Source: Marinilongibacter aquaticus (GTDB taxonomy: Bacteria > Bacteroidota > Bacteroidia > Cytophagales > Spirosomataceae). From it: a stretch of 64,000 nucleotides of DNA. A program made the position numbers and the translations under genes. Positions 1-8,022 of this stretch are shown piece by piece; within the stretch, counting starts at the first letter, position 1; the number at the start of each line of letters is the position of its first letter. The DNA is taken from the NCBI RefSeq assembly GCF_020149935.1, contig NZ_CP083757.1:1178001-1242000 (forward strand), given 5' to 3'. A model generated the notes under the pieces. That model ran no database searches, had not been told where the DNA came from, and saw only the letters and a list, made by a program, of their open reading frames with translations.

Positions 1-297
1 GTTCTCTCGTTTAAAGGGCAAGTTTTCATCCTGAATTCTTTTCCAAAATTGCTCCACGGCTTCGCCCGAAGCTTCATTAAAATAGATTAGAGCGTTGCTT
101 ATATCATGATTAAGACTAGCTACAGACGCATATTTTCCTGATTTAATTTCACTTCTCTCTTTTAGATCTGTTTTATACCTTTCGATAAAGCTTTTATAAT
201 AATCCTCCGGCCATTCATGATTTGGAAAGGCTTCAAGAGCCCAAATGGCAACATTCATTAATTCTTGATAATGCGATAATTTTTCTATGTATTTCAT
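1..297 (-). CDS. Candidate immunity protein for the orphan GIY-YIG-like toxin (3'-truncated by window edge)
   Basis: An open frame starts at ATG 297 and runs off the left edge without a stop, giving 99 residues beginning MKYIEKLSHYQELMNVAIW. It is acidic and Trp/Tyr-rich, with no signal peptide or membrane segment. It starts 5 bp after the stop of the toxin-like piece upstream on the same strand, the usual place for the immunity gene of a polymorphic toxin. I do not recognise its family; the immunity role is inferred from position only. Confidence 0.55.
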   Translation of the reverse strand, partial: MKYIEKLSHYQELMNVAIWALEAFPNHEWPEDYYKSFIERYKTDLKERSEIKSGKYASVASLNHDISNALIYFNEASGEAVEQFWKRIQDENLPFKREN

Positions 298-301
298 GTT
301 T

Positions 302-823
302 CTAAAAGAATTTACTTCCCCAATTAATACATTTTGATAGTTCACGGTTTGTTATACCTATACCATTTCTAGCATTTCCTGAAACCCCCATTTGTCTATA
401 AGCCTCAATTTGAAGCTGCTCACTTCCTCTTATAGCCCAATATGCAGGGTCATTCAATCGGCTCGCAAAACCCAAAGGAACTACAGATTGAGCCGCTGTG
501 GAAAGCTGTGCAGCACCATACCCCTGAGCATTCATATGATGCCCGTAATCCCGATTTTTCACAATTGTGGCTGGATCACCAAACCCACTAGTTCTGCCCA
601 CATAAATTTTTCCATCCTTGCTCGTATTGGTGTAGGTAACGTAATAAAACGCTCCCGGATCAAAGTTCCGTTTTAGATAATCAACAGCTTCCGGCCCATA
701 TAAGAGAATCCCGCCTACTGCCGCACCAACAGCATGCACTGCCCATTTTTGAGGAACCACATCCGTCGGTTCTGGTACAGTTAAATCTGCCGTTATTTCG
801 GCTAAAATTAGTGCCCCTGCCTG
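302..823 (-). pseudogene. Orphan Rhs C-terminal toxin module with GIY-YIG-like nuclease motif
   Basis: The frame is open from a TAG at 824-826 down to the stop at 302; the only start-like codon is a GTG at 760, so it has no convincing start of its own. It begins with a hydrophobic linker (AGALILAEITADL) like the pre-toxin part of Rhs tips. It then carries YYVTYTNTSKDGKIYVGRTSG, which fits the two strands of a GIY-YIG nuclease (YYV...YVGRT), followed by R and paired H residues (NRDYGHHMN). Read as a displaced toxin tip kept behind the current one, able to be recombined onto an Rhs core. The family call is by eye. A candidate immunity gene follows at 1-297. Confidence 0.55.
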
Positions 824-862
824 CTATGCTTTACTTTCTTAGGAAAGGAATAGGGTAATCTT

Positions 863-1204
863 CTATTGGCTTGCTTCCCAGCAACTAATACAAAGAACCA
901 CTCCTAAATCTCCTAGTTCTTTCATTATTTTTGGCTCAAATTCCATATTACACTGGCCTTCATATTCATAATAGTTCCAAACGGAAATATCATCAGAAAC
1001 AATCCCTATTTCAGATAATTGGTCTTTATTTTCATTTATTATTCCTACAAAATCATACAAAGCAGCGACACTATTTTTTTCATTTTCGTCAATTATGCGA
1101 TCCCAGATGTTGGGATTTTTATGATTAGACTCTCCTAGGAATTGTGTTAACAGTTCTTTGGTTTTATAATTACAATCAATTTGTAGTCTGCAAAAACTTC
1201 CCAT
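863..1204 (-). CDS. Candidate immunity protein of the Rhs toxin (113 aa)
   Basis: Starts at ATG 1204, two bases after the stop of the Rhs/toxin frame that ends at 1207, so the two are tightly coupled. The product is 113 residues, acidic and soluble, with an alternating pattern near the end (EPKIMKELGDLGVVLCISCW) slightly reminiscent of DUF4279-type immunity proteins. That resemblance is weak. Role inferred from gene order: toxin tip then immunity gene. Base composition is AT-rich like the toxin tip and unlike the GC-richer Rhs core segment at 1,800-2,240. Confidence 0.55.
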   Translation of the reverse strand: MGSFCRLQIDCNYKTKELLTQFLGESNHKNPNIWDRIIDENEKNSVAALYDFVGIINENKDQLSEIGIVSDDISVWNYYEYEGQCNMEFEPKIMKELGDLGVVLCISCWEASQ

Positions 1205-1206
1205 AT

Positions 1207-2272
1207 TTATTCGCTTTTAAAAAAATCTAATGAATTCAATTTTGTATTAAATGATTTACCCATGTAAGGGCTATTTTTTGTACCTGTTAAAATTATTTTT
1301 CCGTTGACAATTTTAATGTCAGGGTTGTTGCCAACAATATTTTTATAGCTTCCCGATGATTTTAGGATGTCTGGTTTAATAGTACTATGAAAAACATCTC
1401 TATCTACTGCAATTCGTCCAAAATATAATAGCTTACTTGATCTGGAGCCAGCAATTACAACATTGGAAAAAGAAGCTTTTTTTCCCCTCAAAAGGCCAAC
1501 TAAGGAAATCGATAGTCTTATCCTGTCTTCAAGAGAACCATTTGAATATATCTCTTTGACATTTTCGGGAGCATCTTTAATTCCATTCCACCACTCCGAA
1601 AGACTTTCAGGATCATTTTCGTTTGCCGGGCGGATAGGCACTAAGGCATCGGCTAAATCTTTAATTCCGGATGAAATTCCATCAAAGATTTGCTGTGAAG
1701 CACTCTTCTGATCTGTATTACTATACACTCCATAATACTGATTCGACGTACTGCTGTTTCTGCCGCTCAGGGTCTGGTAGCCGTTGGAGTACTGGAAATC
1801 CGTCCTTGCGGTATCCAGCCCGAAGGGATCGACAAAGGAAAGCGGATTGTTTATCACGTAGGCATAGCCCGAAACGCCATTGTTCTTGTCGGCCAGGGCA
1901 TCGATGCCCCAGAAACGCCCCAGTCGCCAGATCATCGTGTATGCCTTGTACCCTGAGCAGGTTGTCGGACAGCGTTGAAGGAGCGAGGCCCGATGAAGTG
2001 ATGTACGAGTACACCTCGATCCCCAAAGGCGTATACTCGGCCGGTAGGCAGCCCGTGTACCCATTGCCCGGGCCGTACAGGCCATGTGGCGTATGTCTAT
2101 CAAGATATCCGGCTTCAGGTTCTGGATAAGCGTTTTTGCGGGATTTGCCGAAGCATCGTTGTGGTATTCGTTGCAGACCATGGCGACCCTCTGCCTGCAG
2201 TCGACAAGTTGGGCAGAGGAAAGTGCGGGAAGCACGAGCATTGAGATATAAATTACGGTAAAAAAATTTCAT
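1207..2272 (-). pseudogene. Degenerate Rhs/YD-repeat protein, C-terminal end with toxin tip
   Basis: The 3' half keeps the Rhs core signature (RLGRFWGIDALADK, then GYAYVINNPLSFVDPFGLD near 1,810-1,900), followed by an AT-rich variable tip ending in FHSTIKPDILK...NPDIKIVNGKIILTG, which I read as the toxin domain (family not identified). The 5' end is broken. ATG 2272 with a 7-T run gives nonsense, but removing one T yields a clean signal peptide (MKFFTVIYISMLVLPALSSA). A second frame change is needed near 1,950, where one frame reads APSTLSDNLLRVQG and the next continues RLGRFWG. It is far shorter than normal Rhs proteins (over 1,000 aa). Likely a deleted, frameshifted remnant serving as a reservoir of the toxin tip. 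Confidence 0.7.
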
Positions 2273-2700
2273 GGTGCCGTTACTGTTTGTCCATACTTAA
2301 GAATACGGAATGGCCTGTCTAAAACCAATGACTTTTTTACTTGCACGTGAAAGATAATTCATGCCGGCTCACAGTCATATGGTTTGCCCTCCAAGCCGTT
2401 CTTGAGCCGGGTGGAGGCCTATTTTCTTGAAATGGCACTTTTCCTATTAATAACGACAAGTCGCTTATATGGTACTGATTAAGCTAAGGGGAGATAAAGG
2501 GACAAGAAAGGAACTGCTGGACTTTGTAGAAGTTCATTACCCATCTTATTTTACCATTCTGGAGAAGTATTTGGTTAAGTTGACCTAATAAGCAGGAATA
2601 CAGCAAATTAGTCTGGCCTGTTGCTTTTACAAGAGAGTTAATCCCAAAGTCAGTGGGTGATACTTTATGGGTTTGGAAAAAATTCCTTACCAGAAAAACT
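2273..2700. other. 428-bp stretch with little coding content; one 39-codon ORF
   Basis: Between the Rhs remnant and the zinc-ribbon gene the only frame of note is a plus-strand ATG at 2469 to TAA at 2588, 39 codons beginning MVLIKLRGDKGTRKELLDFV. I do not recognise it and cannot show that it is expressed. No attC-like site of the type found downstream of 5,440 is visible here. Confidence 0.3.
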
Positions 2701-3069
2701 TTAATTTAAGTTTTTCGCTACCTTCCTTCTCACCACCAGAATCTCATCTGTAGAAAACTGCATCCACCCAAAATCATAGACATAGTGCATAATTTTGCCT
2801 TGGGTATTCCTATAAAAATGGGTGAGATAATTAAACCTAAACTTCTTCTTTTCCAAAACCTCTCGCTCCACCTTTTTCTGAACCGTGTTTTTTCCCATAA
2901 TCTCTAAAAGAATAGAACGATTTCGATGTAAAAAGCGGTCAATTGATTTAGCCTCATCAAAGGTGGCCCGCCTTAAGTTTACATGGTAATAGTTTTTACA
3001 AGCCACCGAGCAGAAGAGCTTATCGGAACGGCCATGTAAATTACGCTTACAAATTTTACATTTTTTCAT
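2701..3069 (-). CDS. Small zinc-ribbon protein divergent from the cassette recombinase
   Basis: The product has 122 residues. It opens with a four-cysteine ribbon (CKICKRNL...KLFCSVACKNYYH, residues about 4-28) followed by a basic helical region and a C-terminal half rich in aromatic residues (FYRNTQGKIMHYVYDFGWMQF). It is read away from the tyrosine recombinase at 3239, with about 170 bp between them that probably carry both promoters. I recall similar small zinc-ribbon proteins beside integrases in Bacteroidota, but cannot check this. A DNA-binding or recombination-accessory role is inference only. Confidence 0.65.
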   Translation of the reverse strand: MKKCKICKRNLHGRSDKLFCSVACKNYYHVNLRRATFDEAKSIDRFLHRNRSILLEIMGKNTVQKKVEREVLEKKKFRFNYLTHFYRNTQGKIMHYVYDFGWMQFSTDEILVVRRKVAKNLN

Positions 3070-3238
3070 TTTTGGTGGATTTAATGTTTTTCAGGAATGA
3101 TTTAGTCAGTTTAATATTAACACTTTAAGTTCATATTTTCAATTATCCGTTTTTAACGGTTAAGAAACAGTTATAAACGTTTGTTAGCGGATAAACTGCT
3201 CAGAAAACCTTATTTTTCTGTAAACAAACCATGTGGAA

Positions 3239-4375
3239 ATGGCAAAGCCCACCATTATAATCTATCAGGCAGAAGAGAACAGCTCCAGAATAAAGGTGCA
3301 AATACCCTATGTGATGAAAACTGAGCGTGAAAAGTTCAAGACCTTTCATTCCGCATTTTATCATCCGAATCAAAAGCTTTGGAGCATCATCAATACAGCC
3401 GAAAACTGGGAAAGGCTCCAAAAGGAATTTGAGCATAAAATTGAGATTAAAAAACTGGCAAAATTTAGGCCCTTACCTCAAAAAACAACAAACGAAAAGA
3501 TTCAAGCTGAATTGGCCAAAGCAGAACAAAAATTGATTTTGAAAGCTTTTAGCCCAAATACCATAAAAGCTTACATGAACGAGATAAAAACCTTTTTCTC
3601 CTTTTTCGAAACCCGAAATTTTTCTGAGATAAACAAAGCGGAAATAGAAAGTTTTATCTACCACCTGATTAGCAAATACGGTATCTCAGAAACCAAGCAA
3701 AATATGTGTATCAACGCCATAAAAGCATATTACGAGCATGTTTTAGGTCAACCAAGGGAATATTATGATATCCAGCGACCGAAAAGATCGCTAAACCTGC
3801 CCAATATTTTAAGCAAAAGCGAAGTGGCAAAGCTGCTTCAAACTCCCAAAAACATCAAACATAAAGCCATACTTTTTTTGATATACAGCAGCGGATTACG
3901 CATAAGCGAAGCCATTAACTTACGCGTGAAAGATATCCATTCAGCAGACGGCTATATTTTTATAAAGGCCGCAAAGGGCAAAAAGGATAGAAGGACCGTG
4001 CTTTCTCCCATACTCCTAAAGCTTTTGCGTGAATATTACAGAGCCCATAAGCCGTCTTATTGGCTGTTTGAAGGCCAAGAAGGCGGCCAATATTCTGCTA
4101 AAAGTATTCAAAATACCTTTCGAAAAGCGGTAACAGAAGCCAATGTAAACCCTTGGGCTACAGTACATACTTTGCGTCATAGCTTTGCCACGCATCTACT
4201 GCAAGAAGGCACAAACCTGCGGTATATTCAAAGTCTACTTGGCCACAGCAGCTCCAAGACCACAGAAGTTTATACACATGTGTTGGCTATCAATAATAAA
4301 AATATCAAGAGCCCATTAGATTTTCTGGGCGATTTCGGTATTTCTGGTGAAGGTGAGCCAAAGTCCGGCCCGTAG
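3239..4375 (+). CDS. Tyrosine recombinase of the cassette array (IntI/XerC-like)
   Basis: The product has 378 residues from ATG 3239; a GTG at 3233 is an alternative. Order: an N-terminal domain of about 80 residues (AFYHPNQKLWSI), a SAM-like core-binding domain (LKAFSPNTIKAYMNEIKTFF), then the catalytic domain with Arg in SSGLRISEAINLR, Lys in AAKGKKDRR, HTLRHSFATHLL, LGHSSSKTTEVYTH and the final Tyr. The tail THVLAINNKNIKSPLDFL resembles the end of IntI integrases (YTHVL...SPLD). I do not see the extra segment that distinguishes IntI between the Lys region and the HxxR box. It is followed 49 bp later by the first cassette junction and is co-oriented with all cassettes, unlike most integrons. 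Probably cuts the folded attC-like sites annotated downstream. Confidence 0.85.
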   Translation: MAKPTIIIYQAEENSSRIKVQIPYVMKTEREKFKTFHSAFYHPNQKLWSIINTAENWERLQKEFEHKIEIKKLAKFRPLPQKTTNEKIQAELAKAEQKLILKAFSPNTIKAYMNEIKTFFSFFETRNFSEINKAEIESFIYHLISKYGISETKQNMCINAIKAYYEHVLGQPREYYDIQRPKRSLNLPNILSKSEVAKLLQTPKNIKHKAILFLIYSSGLRISEAINLRVKDIHSADGYIFIKAAKGKKDRRTVLSPILLKLLREYYRAHKPSYWLFEGQEGGQYSAKSIQNTFRKAVTEANVNPWATVHTLRHSFATHLLQEGTNLRYIQSLLGHSSSKTTEVYTHVLAINNKNIKSPLDFLGDFGISGEGEPKSGP

Positions 4376-4404
4376 ACAATAGAGATATGCGAATGTTTTG
4401 TAAT

Positions 4405-4432
4405 TTGTGGGGGATATACAAATGTTAGCTGC
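4405..4432 (+). other. attI-like primary insertion site and first cassette junction
   Basis: The segment GGATATACAAAT followed by GTTAGCTGC (GTT at 4424-4426) matches the right half of every attC-like site downstream, whose shared form is ATATACnA-ACC-GTT. The bases after the G, TTAGCTGC, are exactly complementary to GCAGCTAA at the end of the first cassette (5443-5450). No left half (AACAATGTATATAAG) precedes it, as expected for an attI rather than an attC. It lies just beyond the 3' end of the recombinase gene. Confidence 0.65.
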
Positions 4433-4448
4433 AACCTGAAAAAACAGA

Positions 4449-5450
4449 ATGAATAAATACATTAAATACGGGATTCTTATTTTAGTTGGTTCGATTCTAA
4501 CATTTCTTTTTTGGAAATTTCCTGCACCTGATGATAGAATATTAAATATTCAGAACTACTTAATTACCGTGGGTGGAATTATGTCGGCATTCATTATTGC
4601 TTACTTGTCTGGTAAATTATTCAATTTAAAAACTGATAGAAATAATAGACAACTTCAAATCGACAAATTAGGCGAAAGGCTTACTGCGTTTAGGCAGTTA
4701 ATGTACTTCATAATGAATAGCCACGATTTTTGGAACAGATATTCTGATATTGCCAAATTCAAGAAAGAATATCCAAATTTTGATTATTATCGACTTCGCG
4801 GAGACGGAGAAGACGAACTTCGTCAAAAATTTTGGCTTGACGAAAAAAATATTTCCCAAAATACAATATCCTTGTATACAGCAATGGAAGCTATTTATGA
4901 CACCAAAGATAAAACACTAATTCCTTGGGCGTACGACAGAACTACTCATTGTAGATATACAATAGATGACCTTTCAAATTATCACGAACCCTCAAACCAA
5001 TTATGGTACTACCTTGATGGTAGGTATGCAAAACACGGCAAAGGACTTTTCAATGATGAAGGTCTATCAATTTTATTCCAAGAAAATTATAAGGCATTAA
5101 TTTCAATTGCTGACATAAAGCATAAGGGAAAAGATTTTCACAGACTTATTATTGCGGATTTAGGAACAGAGTTCTACGAATATGTTATACCCAAAATGGC
5201 GGAATTAATAAATCAAAACACTGGAATTCCAAAAGGACTCTTAAAAACCTTTTATAGTTTACTTTCCATAATGTTATTTGGAGTAATTCTACCCTTGATT
5301 TTACAATCAATGCTTGTGTCAAAATGCTTGAACTCGACATTAACATTAATTTTTGTGAACTTAACGACTATATCTCTTTTATATTTTTTATTTGAGTTTT
5401 ACGACTTACTGAAAGATGAATTAGAAACGAATAGAAAAGGCAGCAGCTAA
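4449..5450 (+). CDS. Cassette 1: membrane protein of unknown function (333 aa)
   Basis: Two membrane segments lie near the N-terminus (residues about 7-24 and 37-55) and two near the C-terminus (about 267-290 and 295-317). Between them is a soluble, charged region rich in aromatic residues. This 2+2 arrangement suggests an inner-membrane protein with a large central, probably cytoplasmic, domain. I recognise no family. The start lies 24 bp into the cassette and the stop overlaps the R'' of its own attC site, so the cassette is almost entirely this gene. Membrane-anchored cassette products are often phage-defence or stress proteins, but nothing here proves that. Confidence 0.8.
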   Translation: MNKYIKYGILILVGSILTFLFWKFPAPDDRILNIQNYLITVGGIMSAFIIAYLSGKLFNLKTDRNNRQLQIDKLGERLTAFRQLMYFIMNSHDFWNRYSDIAKFKKEYPNFDYYRLRGDGEDELRQKFWLDEKNISQNTISLYTAMEAIYDTKDKTLIPWAYDRTTHCRYTIDDLSNYHEPSNQLWYYLDGRYAKHGKGLFNDEGLSILFQENYKALISIADIKHKGKDFHRLIIADLGTEFYEYVIPKMAELINQNTGIPKGLLKTFYSLLSIMLFGVILPLILQSMLVSKCLNSTLTLIFVNLTTISLLYFLFEFYDLLKDELETNRKGSS

Positions 5451-5582
5451 CAATGTATATAAAAAATAGGCGAAATAGTAATAAAAACAAAGGTTTTGGC
5501 TCGTATCAAACTTTGCGATTAACTGAAAGTTTCGTGCTTCGAAATCGCCTACTTTTCATATACTAACCGTTGTCGGTAATGC
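5443..5582 (+). repeat. attC-like site 1
   Basis: Left half GCAGCTAAC-AAT-GTATATAAAAAATAGGCG; right half CGCCTACTTTTCATATAC-TAACC-GTT (junction 5569). The arms GTATATAAAAAATAGGCG and GTATATGAAAAGTAGGCG (reverse complement of the right half) pair, with a conserved A/C mismatch after GTATAT. The left spacer is 3 nt and the right one longer, giving the unequal unpaired spacer typical of attC. An apical region of about 70 nt is variable. Confidence 0.75.
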
Positions 5583-5619
5583 TACCAAAATAACCAATGC
5601 ACTTTACAGAAAATAAAAA

Positions 5620-6351
5620 ATGAATGAAAATGATATTAAAAGAATTTCACGACTGTCTGCAATTCTAACACAGTTACAAACGAAACGCCTTTTGACAGCC
5701 ACAGAATTGGCAGACAAATTTGCAGTCAGTGTACGTACTATTTACAGAGATATCAGAGCTTTGGAACAAGCTGGTGTACCTATCCTAACGCAAGAAGGGA
5801 AAGGCTACACTTTAATGGAAGGGTATAAAATACCACCTGTAATGTTTTCGGAAAGTGAAGCCAATGCCTTGATTACAGTAGAACAATTAGTGCATAAAAA
5901 CAGAGATAGCTCACTTACTAAGGAATACACGGAAGCCATCAATAAGATAAAAGCTGTTCTACGATATTCCACAAAAGAAAAAGTAGAATTGCTGTCAAAA
6001 CGAGTTGCAGTTAGTCCTGCCATGTCGGGTGCAAATACGAGTAACTCGTTAATGCTAGTTCAAAATGCTTTAACAAACTTCCAAGTGCTTAACATCACCT
6101 ATCAAGGCGAAAATTCAAATGAAAAAAAGGAGAGACTGATAGAGCCTTTTGCGTTGTATTACAGTTTGCAAGAAAATTGGACCCTTATTGCTCATTGTAG
6201 GTTAAGAGAGGATTACAGAATGTTCCGGTTGGACAGAATACTAAAAATCCATCAAACGGAAGCAACATTCAATCCTCATACGATTACATTACAGGAGTAT
6301 CTGGCAGAAAAACAAAAAAAGTTCAAAACCCCTGACACACAGCTGTCATAA
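5620..6351 (+). CDS. Cassette 2: HTH/WYL-domain transcriptional regulator
   Basis: The product has 243 residues. An N-terminal DeoR/HTH_11-type winged helix covers about residues 8-65 (TATELADKFAVSVRTIYRDI; GVPILTQEGKGYTL). A WYL effector domain follows in the C-terminal half (ERLIEPFALYYSLQENWTL; YRMFRLDRI). WYL regulators sense small ligands or nucleic-acid-related signals and often control neighbouring genes. Here the neighbour, 41 bp downstream in the same cassette, is a VOC-family protein, so a regulator/enzyme pair travelling together is likely. The start lies 51 bp inside the cassette. Confidence 0.85.
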   Translation: MNENDIKRISRLSAILTQLQTKRLLTATELADKFAVSVRTIYRDIRALEQAGVPILTQEGKGYTLMEGYKIPPVMFSESEANALITVEQLVHKNRDSSLTKEYTEAINKIKAVLRYSTKEKVELLSKRVAVSPAMSGANTSNSLMLVQNALTNFQVLNITYQGENSNEKKERLIEPFALYYSLQENWTLIAHCRLREDYRMFRLDRILKIHQTEATFNPHTITLQEYLAEKQKKFKTPDTQLS

Positions 6352-6392
6352 CCTGAAATTACCTTTACTGCCTAACTTAAAATCTTAAACAA

Positions 6393-6803
6393 ATGAGTTT
6401 AGTATCCATTCGCATTATTACAGCCAATATAAACGGCTTGATAAAATTTTATGAGCAAGTAACAGGTATGCCGATAGTTCAATACACTCCTGATTTTGCA
6501 GAACTACAAACAAAAACAGCAACTTTAGCGATAGGGAGCACACGAACATTACAGTTTTTTGGGGGCGAAAGTGTGGCACAGGCTTCACAAAACCGTAGTG
6601 CTATTATCGAATTTTTGGTAGATGACGTAGAAAAAGATTACGAAAGGTTAGCTGATTTTCTGCAACCATACATCGTTCAGAAACCAACAACGATGCCCTG
6701 GGGAAACAAATCACTTTTATTCCGTGACCCTGACGGTAATTTAGTCAACTTCTTTACACCAACAACTCCAGAAACAATTAAAAAATTTGAAGGCAAAAAA
6801 TAA
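6393..6803 (+). CDS. Cassette 2: VOC (glyoxalase/bleomycin-resistance) superfamily protein
   Basis: The product has 136 residues with the paired beta-alpha-beta-beta-beta layout of the VOC fold. It begins SLVSIRIITANINGLIKFYEQVTG and ends LLFRDPDGNLVNFFTP, the typical last metal-binding strand (E/N position here NLVNFF). The usual final Glu ligand is replaced, so it may bind a drug or other ligand rather than catalyse a glyoxalase reaction. Cotranscribed with the WYL regulator upstream. Its stop codon is immediately followed by the R'' bases of attC site 2. Confidence 0.85.
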   Translation: MSLVSIRIITANINGLIKFYEQVTGMPIVQYTPDFAELQTKTATLAIGSTRTLQFFGGESVAQASQNRSAIIEFLVDDVEKDYERLADFLQPYIVQKPTTMPWGNKSLLFRDPDGNLVNFFTPTTPETIKKFEGKK

Positions 6804-6947
6804 GCACTAACCGCCAACAATGTATATAAGCCATAGCGGATTTTGTGCTTCGTCTATGGCTTTTTTGTATATTTATGGTTTGTGCTAAATCGAAAAATTA
6901 GTTTGTAATCCGCTACGGCTCATATACGATACCGTTGTGTGTAATGC
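6804..6947 (+). repeat. attC-like site 2
   Basis: Left half GCACTAACCGCCAAC-AAT, then GTATATAAGCCATAGCGG; right half CCGCTACGGCTCATATAC, then GATACC-GTTGTGTG (junction 6934). The arms pair over about 21 bases with two mismatches, one of them the conserved A/C after GTATAT. The apical region contains TTTGTGCTTCG and a T-run. Confidence 0.75.
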
Positions 6948-6948
6948 G

Positions 6949-7863
6949 ATGAAAAACTTGGAAAACATAAATAAAATTGTTGGAATTAATTCAAAAGCAT
7001 CTGAATTATCAAAATTAGCTGAACAAATGAATTTCGTTCCAGAAAGTATTCGCGTAATGATTGAAAGACAAAACCAAATAATGGCGAATATTCCAAAAAT
7101 TGAAGTTCCCGATTATAATTTCCCGAAACTTAATATACCGAATTTTGACCATTTAAAATTGAGCTTTCCTGAAATTAATATTCCAAAGTTTGACTTTGCA
7201 AACTCGGAATTACTTGAAACACTCAAGAAGTTCTCAAAAATTGGAGAACGAATTAAAAATAATCCCGAATTACAATTTGCATTTATTAGCGACCTTGAAA
7301 TCTTAAACTTAAAATCCGCAGAAGAATTCAAAAAGTCATTAACTAGTGATTTGACAGACGAGGACATTCAACAAAAAGAAGAACTTTTAAATGAAAATCT
7401 AATTCCATATTTAGAAGAACTTGGTCTTGAAAGTTTATGGCTTGGAGCTAATCAAGTTTTAGAATCAAAATCAAATCCTGACAAATTAAGACATTGTTTA
7501 ATCTCACTTCGAACAATTCTAGAGTATCTGATTGATGAAAAACTTGCACCAATGGATATGCTGAAAAACTCGTCAATGTTTGAGAAAGAGTTTAGAAAAT
7601 ATCATTTAGGGAAAAAAAGAATTGAGTTCATCAAAATAAAGAGAGAACAAAAAATTGAGTACTTCACATCAAAAATTAAATTTGGAATGCTAGAAGAGTT
7701 TACCAAAAATGAAATTCAATACGTGTGTGACTGTTATTCTGTTCTTTGCAATGTTCATCAACCGAATGTCGGAATTACAAAAAACCAAGTTAGAAGTTTA
7801 AAAGTTAAAACAGGAATAACGATTTGGTTATTAGCGTATTTAAATAAAATAATTGAAAATTAA
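6949..7863 (+). CDS. Cassette 3: unknown protein with PxxNIPxFD repeats and helical C-terminal domain
   Basis: The product has 304 residues from ATG 6949, only 14 bases after the cassette junction; an in-frame GTG at 6937 lies inside the attC core. Residues about 45-90 hold a short repeat with a Pro-hydrophobic rhythm (VPDYNFPKLNIPNFDH; LSFPEINIPKFDF). The rest is mostly helical and charged. The segment LWLGANQVLES...NPDKLRHCLISLRTILEYL resembles the GA..L.S.NPD..R...SLR pattern I associate with HEPN-like or pPIWI-associated nuclease domains; this is recollection, not a search result. The possible link to phage defence is tentative. It is the only gene of its cassette. Confidence 0.8.
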   Translation: MKNLENINKIVGINSKASELSKLAEQMNFVPESIRVMIERQNQIMANIPKIEVPDYNFPKLNIPNFDHLKLSFPEINIPKFDFANSELLETLKKFSKIGERIKNNPELQFAFISDLEILNLKSAEEFKKSLTSDLTDEDIQQKEELLNENLIPYLEELGLESLWLGANQVLESKSNPDKLRHCLISLRTILEYLIDEKLAPMDMLKNSSMFEKEFRKYHLGKKRIEFIKIKREQKIEYFTSKIKFGMLEEFTKNEIQYVCDCYSVLCNVHQPNVGITKNQVRSLKVKTGITIWLLAYLNKIIEN

Positions 7864-7864
7864 A

Positions 7865-8010
7865 GCACTACACACAACAATGTATAACCGCAATTACGGC
7901 GGATTCGACTACGTCCGAATCCACTCGGAATTGCTAAGGTCTGTGCCAAACAGAAAATTAACGCATATTAACCCGTAACTGACGGTTATACGAGACCGTT
8001 GTAAGCAATT
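7865..8010 (+). repeat. attC-like site 3
   Basis: Left half GCACTACACACAAC-AAT, then GTATAACCGCAATTACGG; right half CCGTAACTGACGGTTATAC, then GAGACC-GTTGTAAG (junction 7998). The arms pair with an extra unpaired base in place of the A/C mismatch seen in the other sites. The apex contains a small inner inverted repeat GGATTCGactacgtCCGAATCC. Confidence 0.75.
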
Positions 8011-8022
8011 AAAACAAACGTC

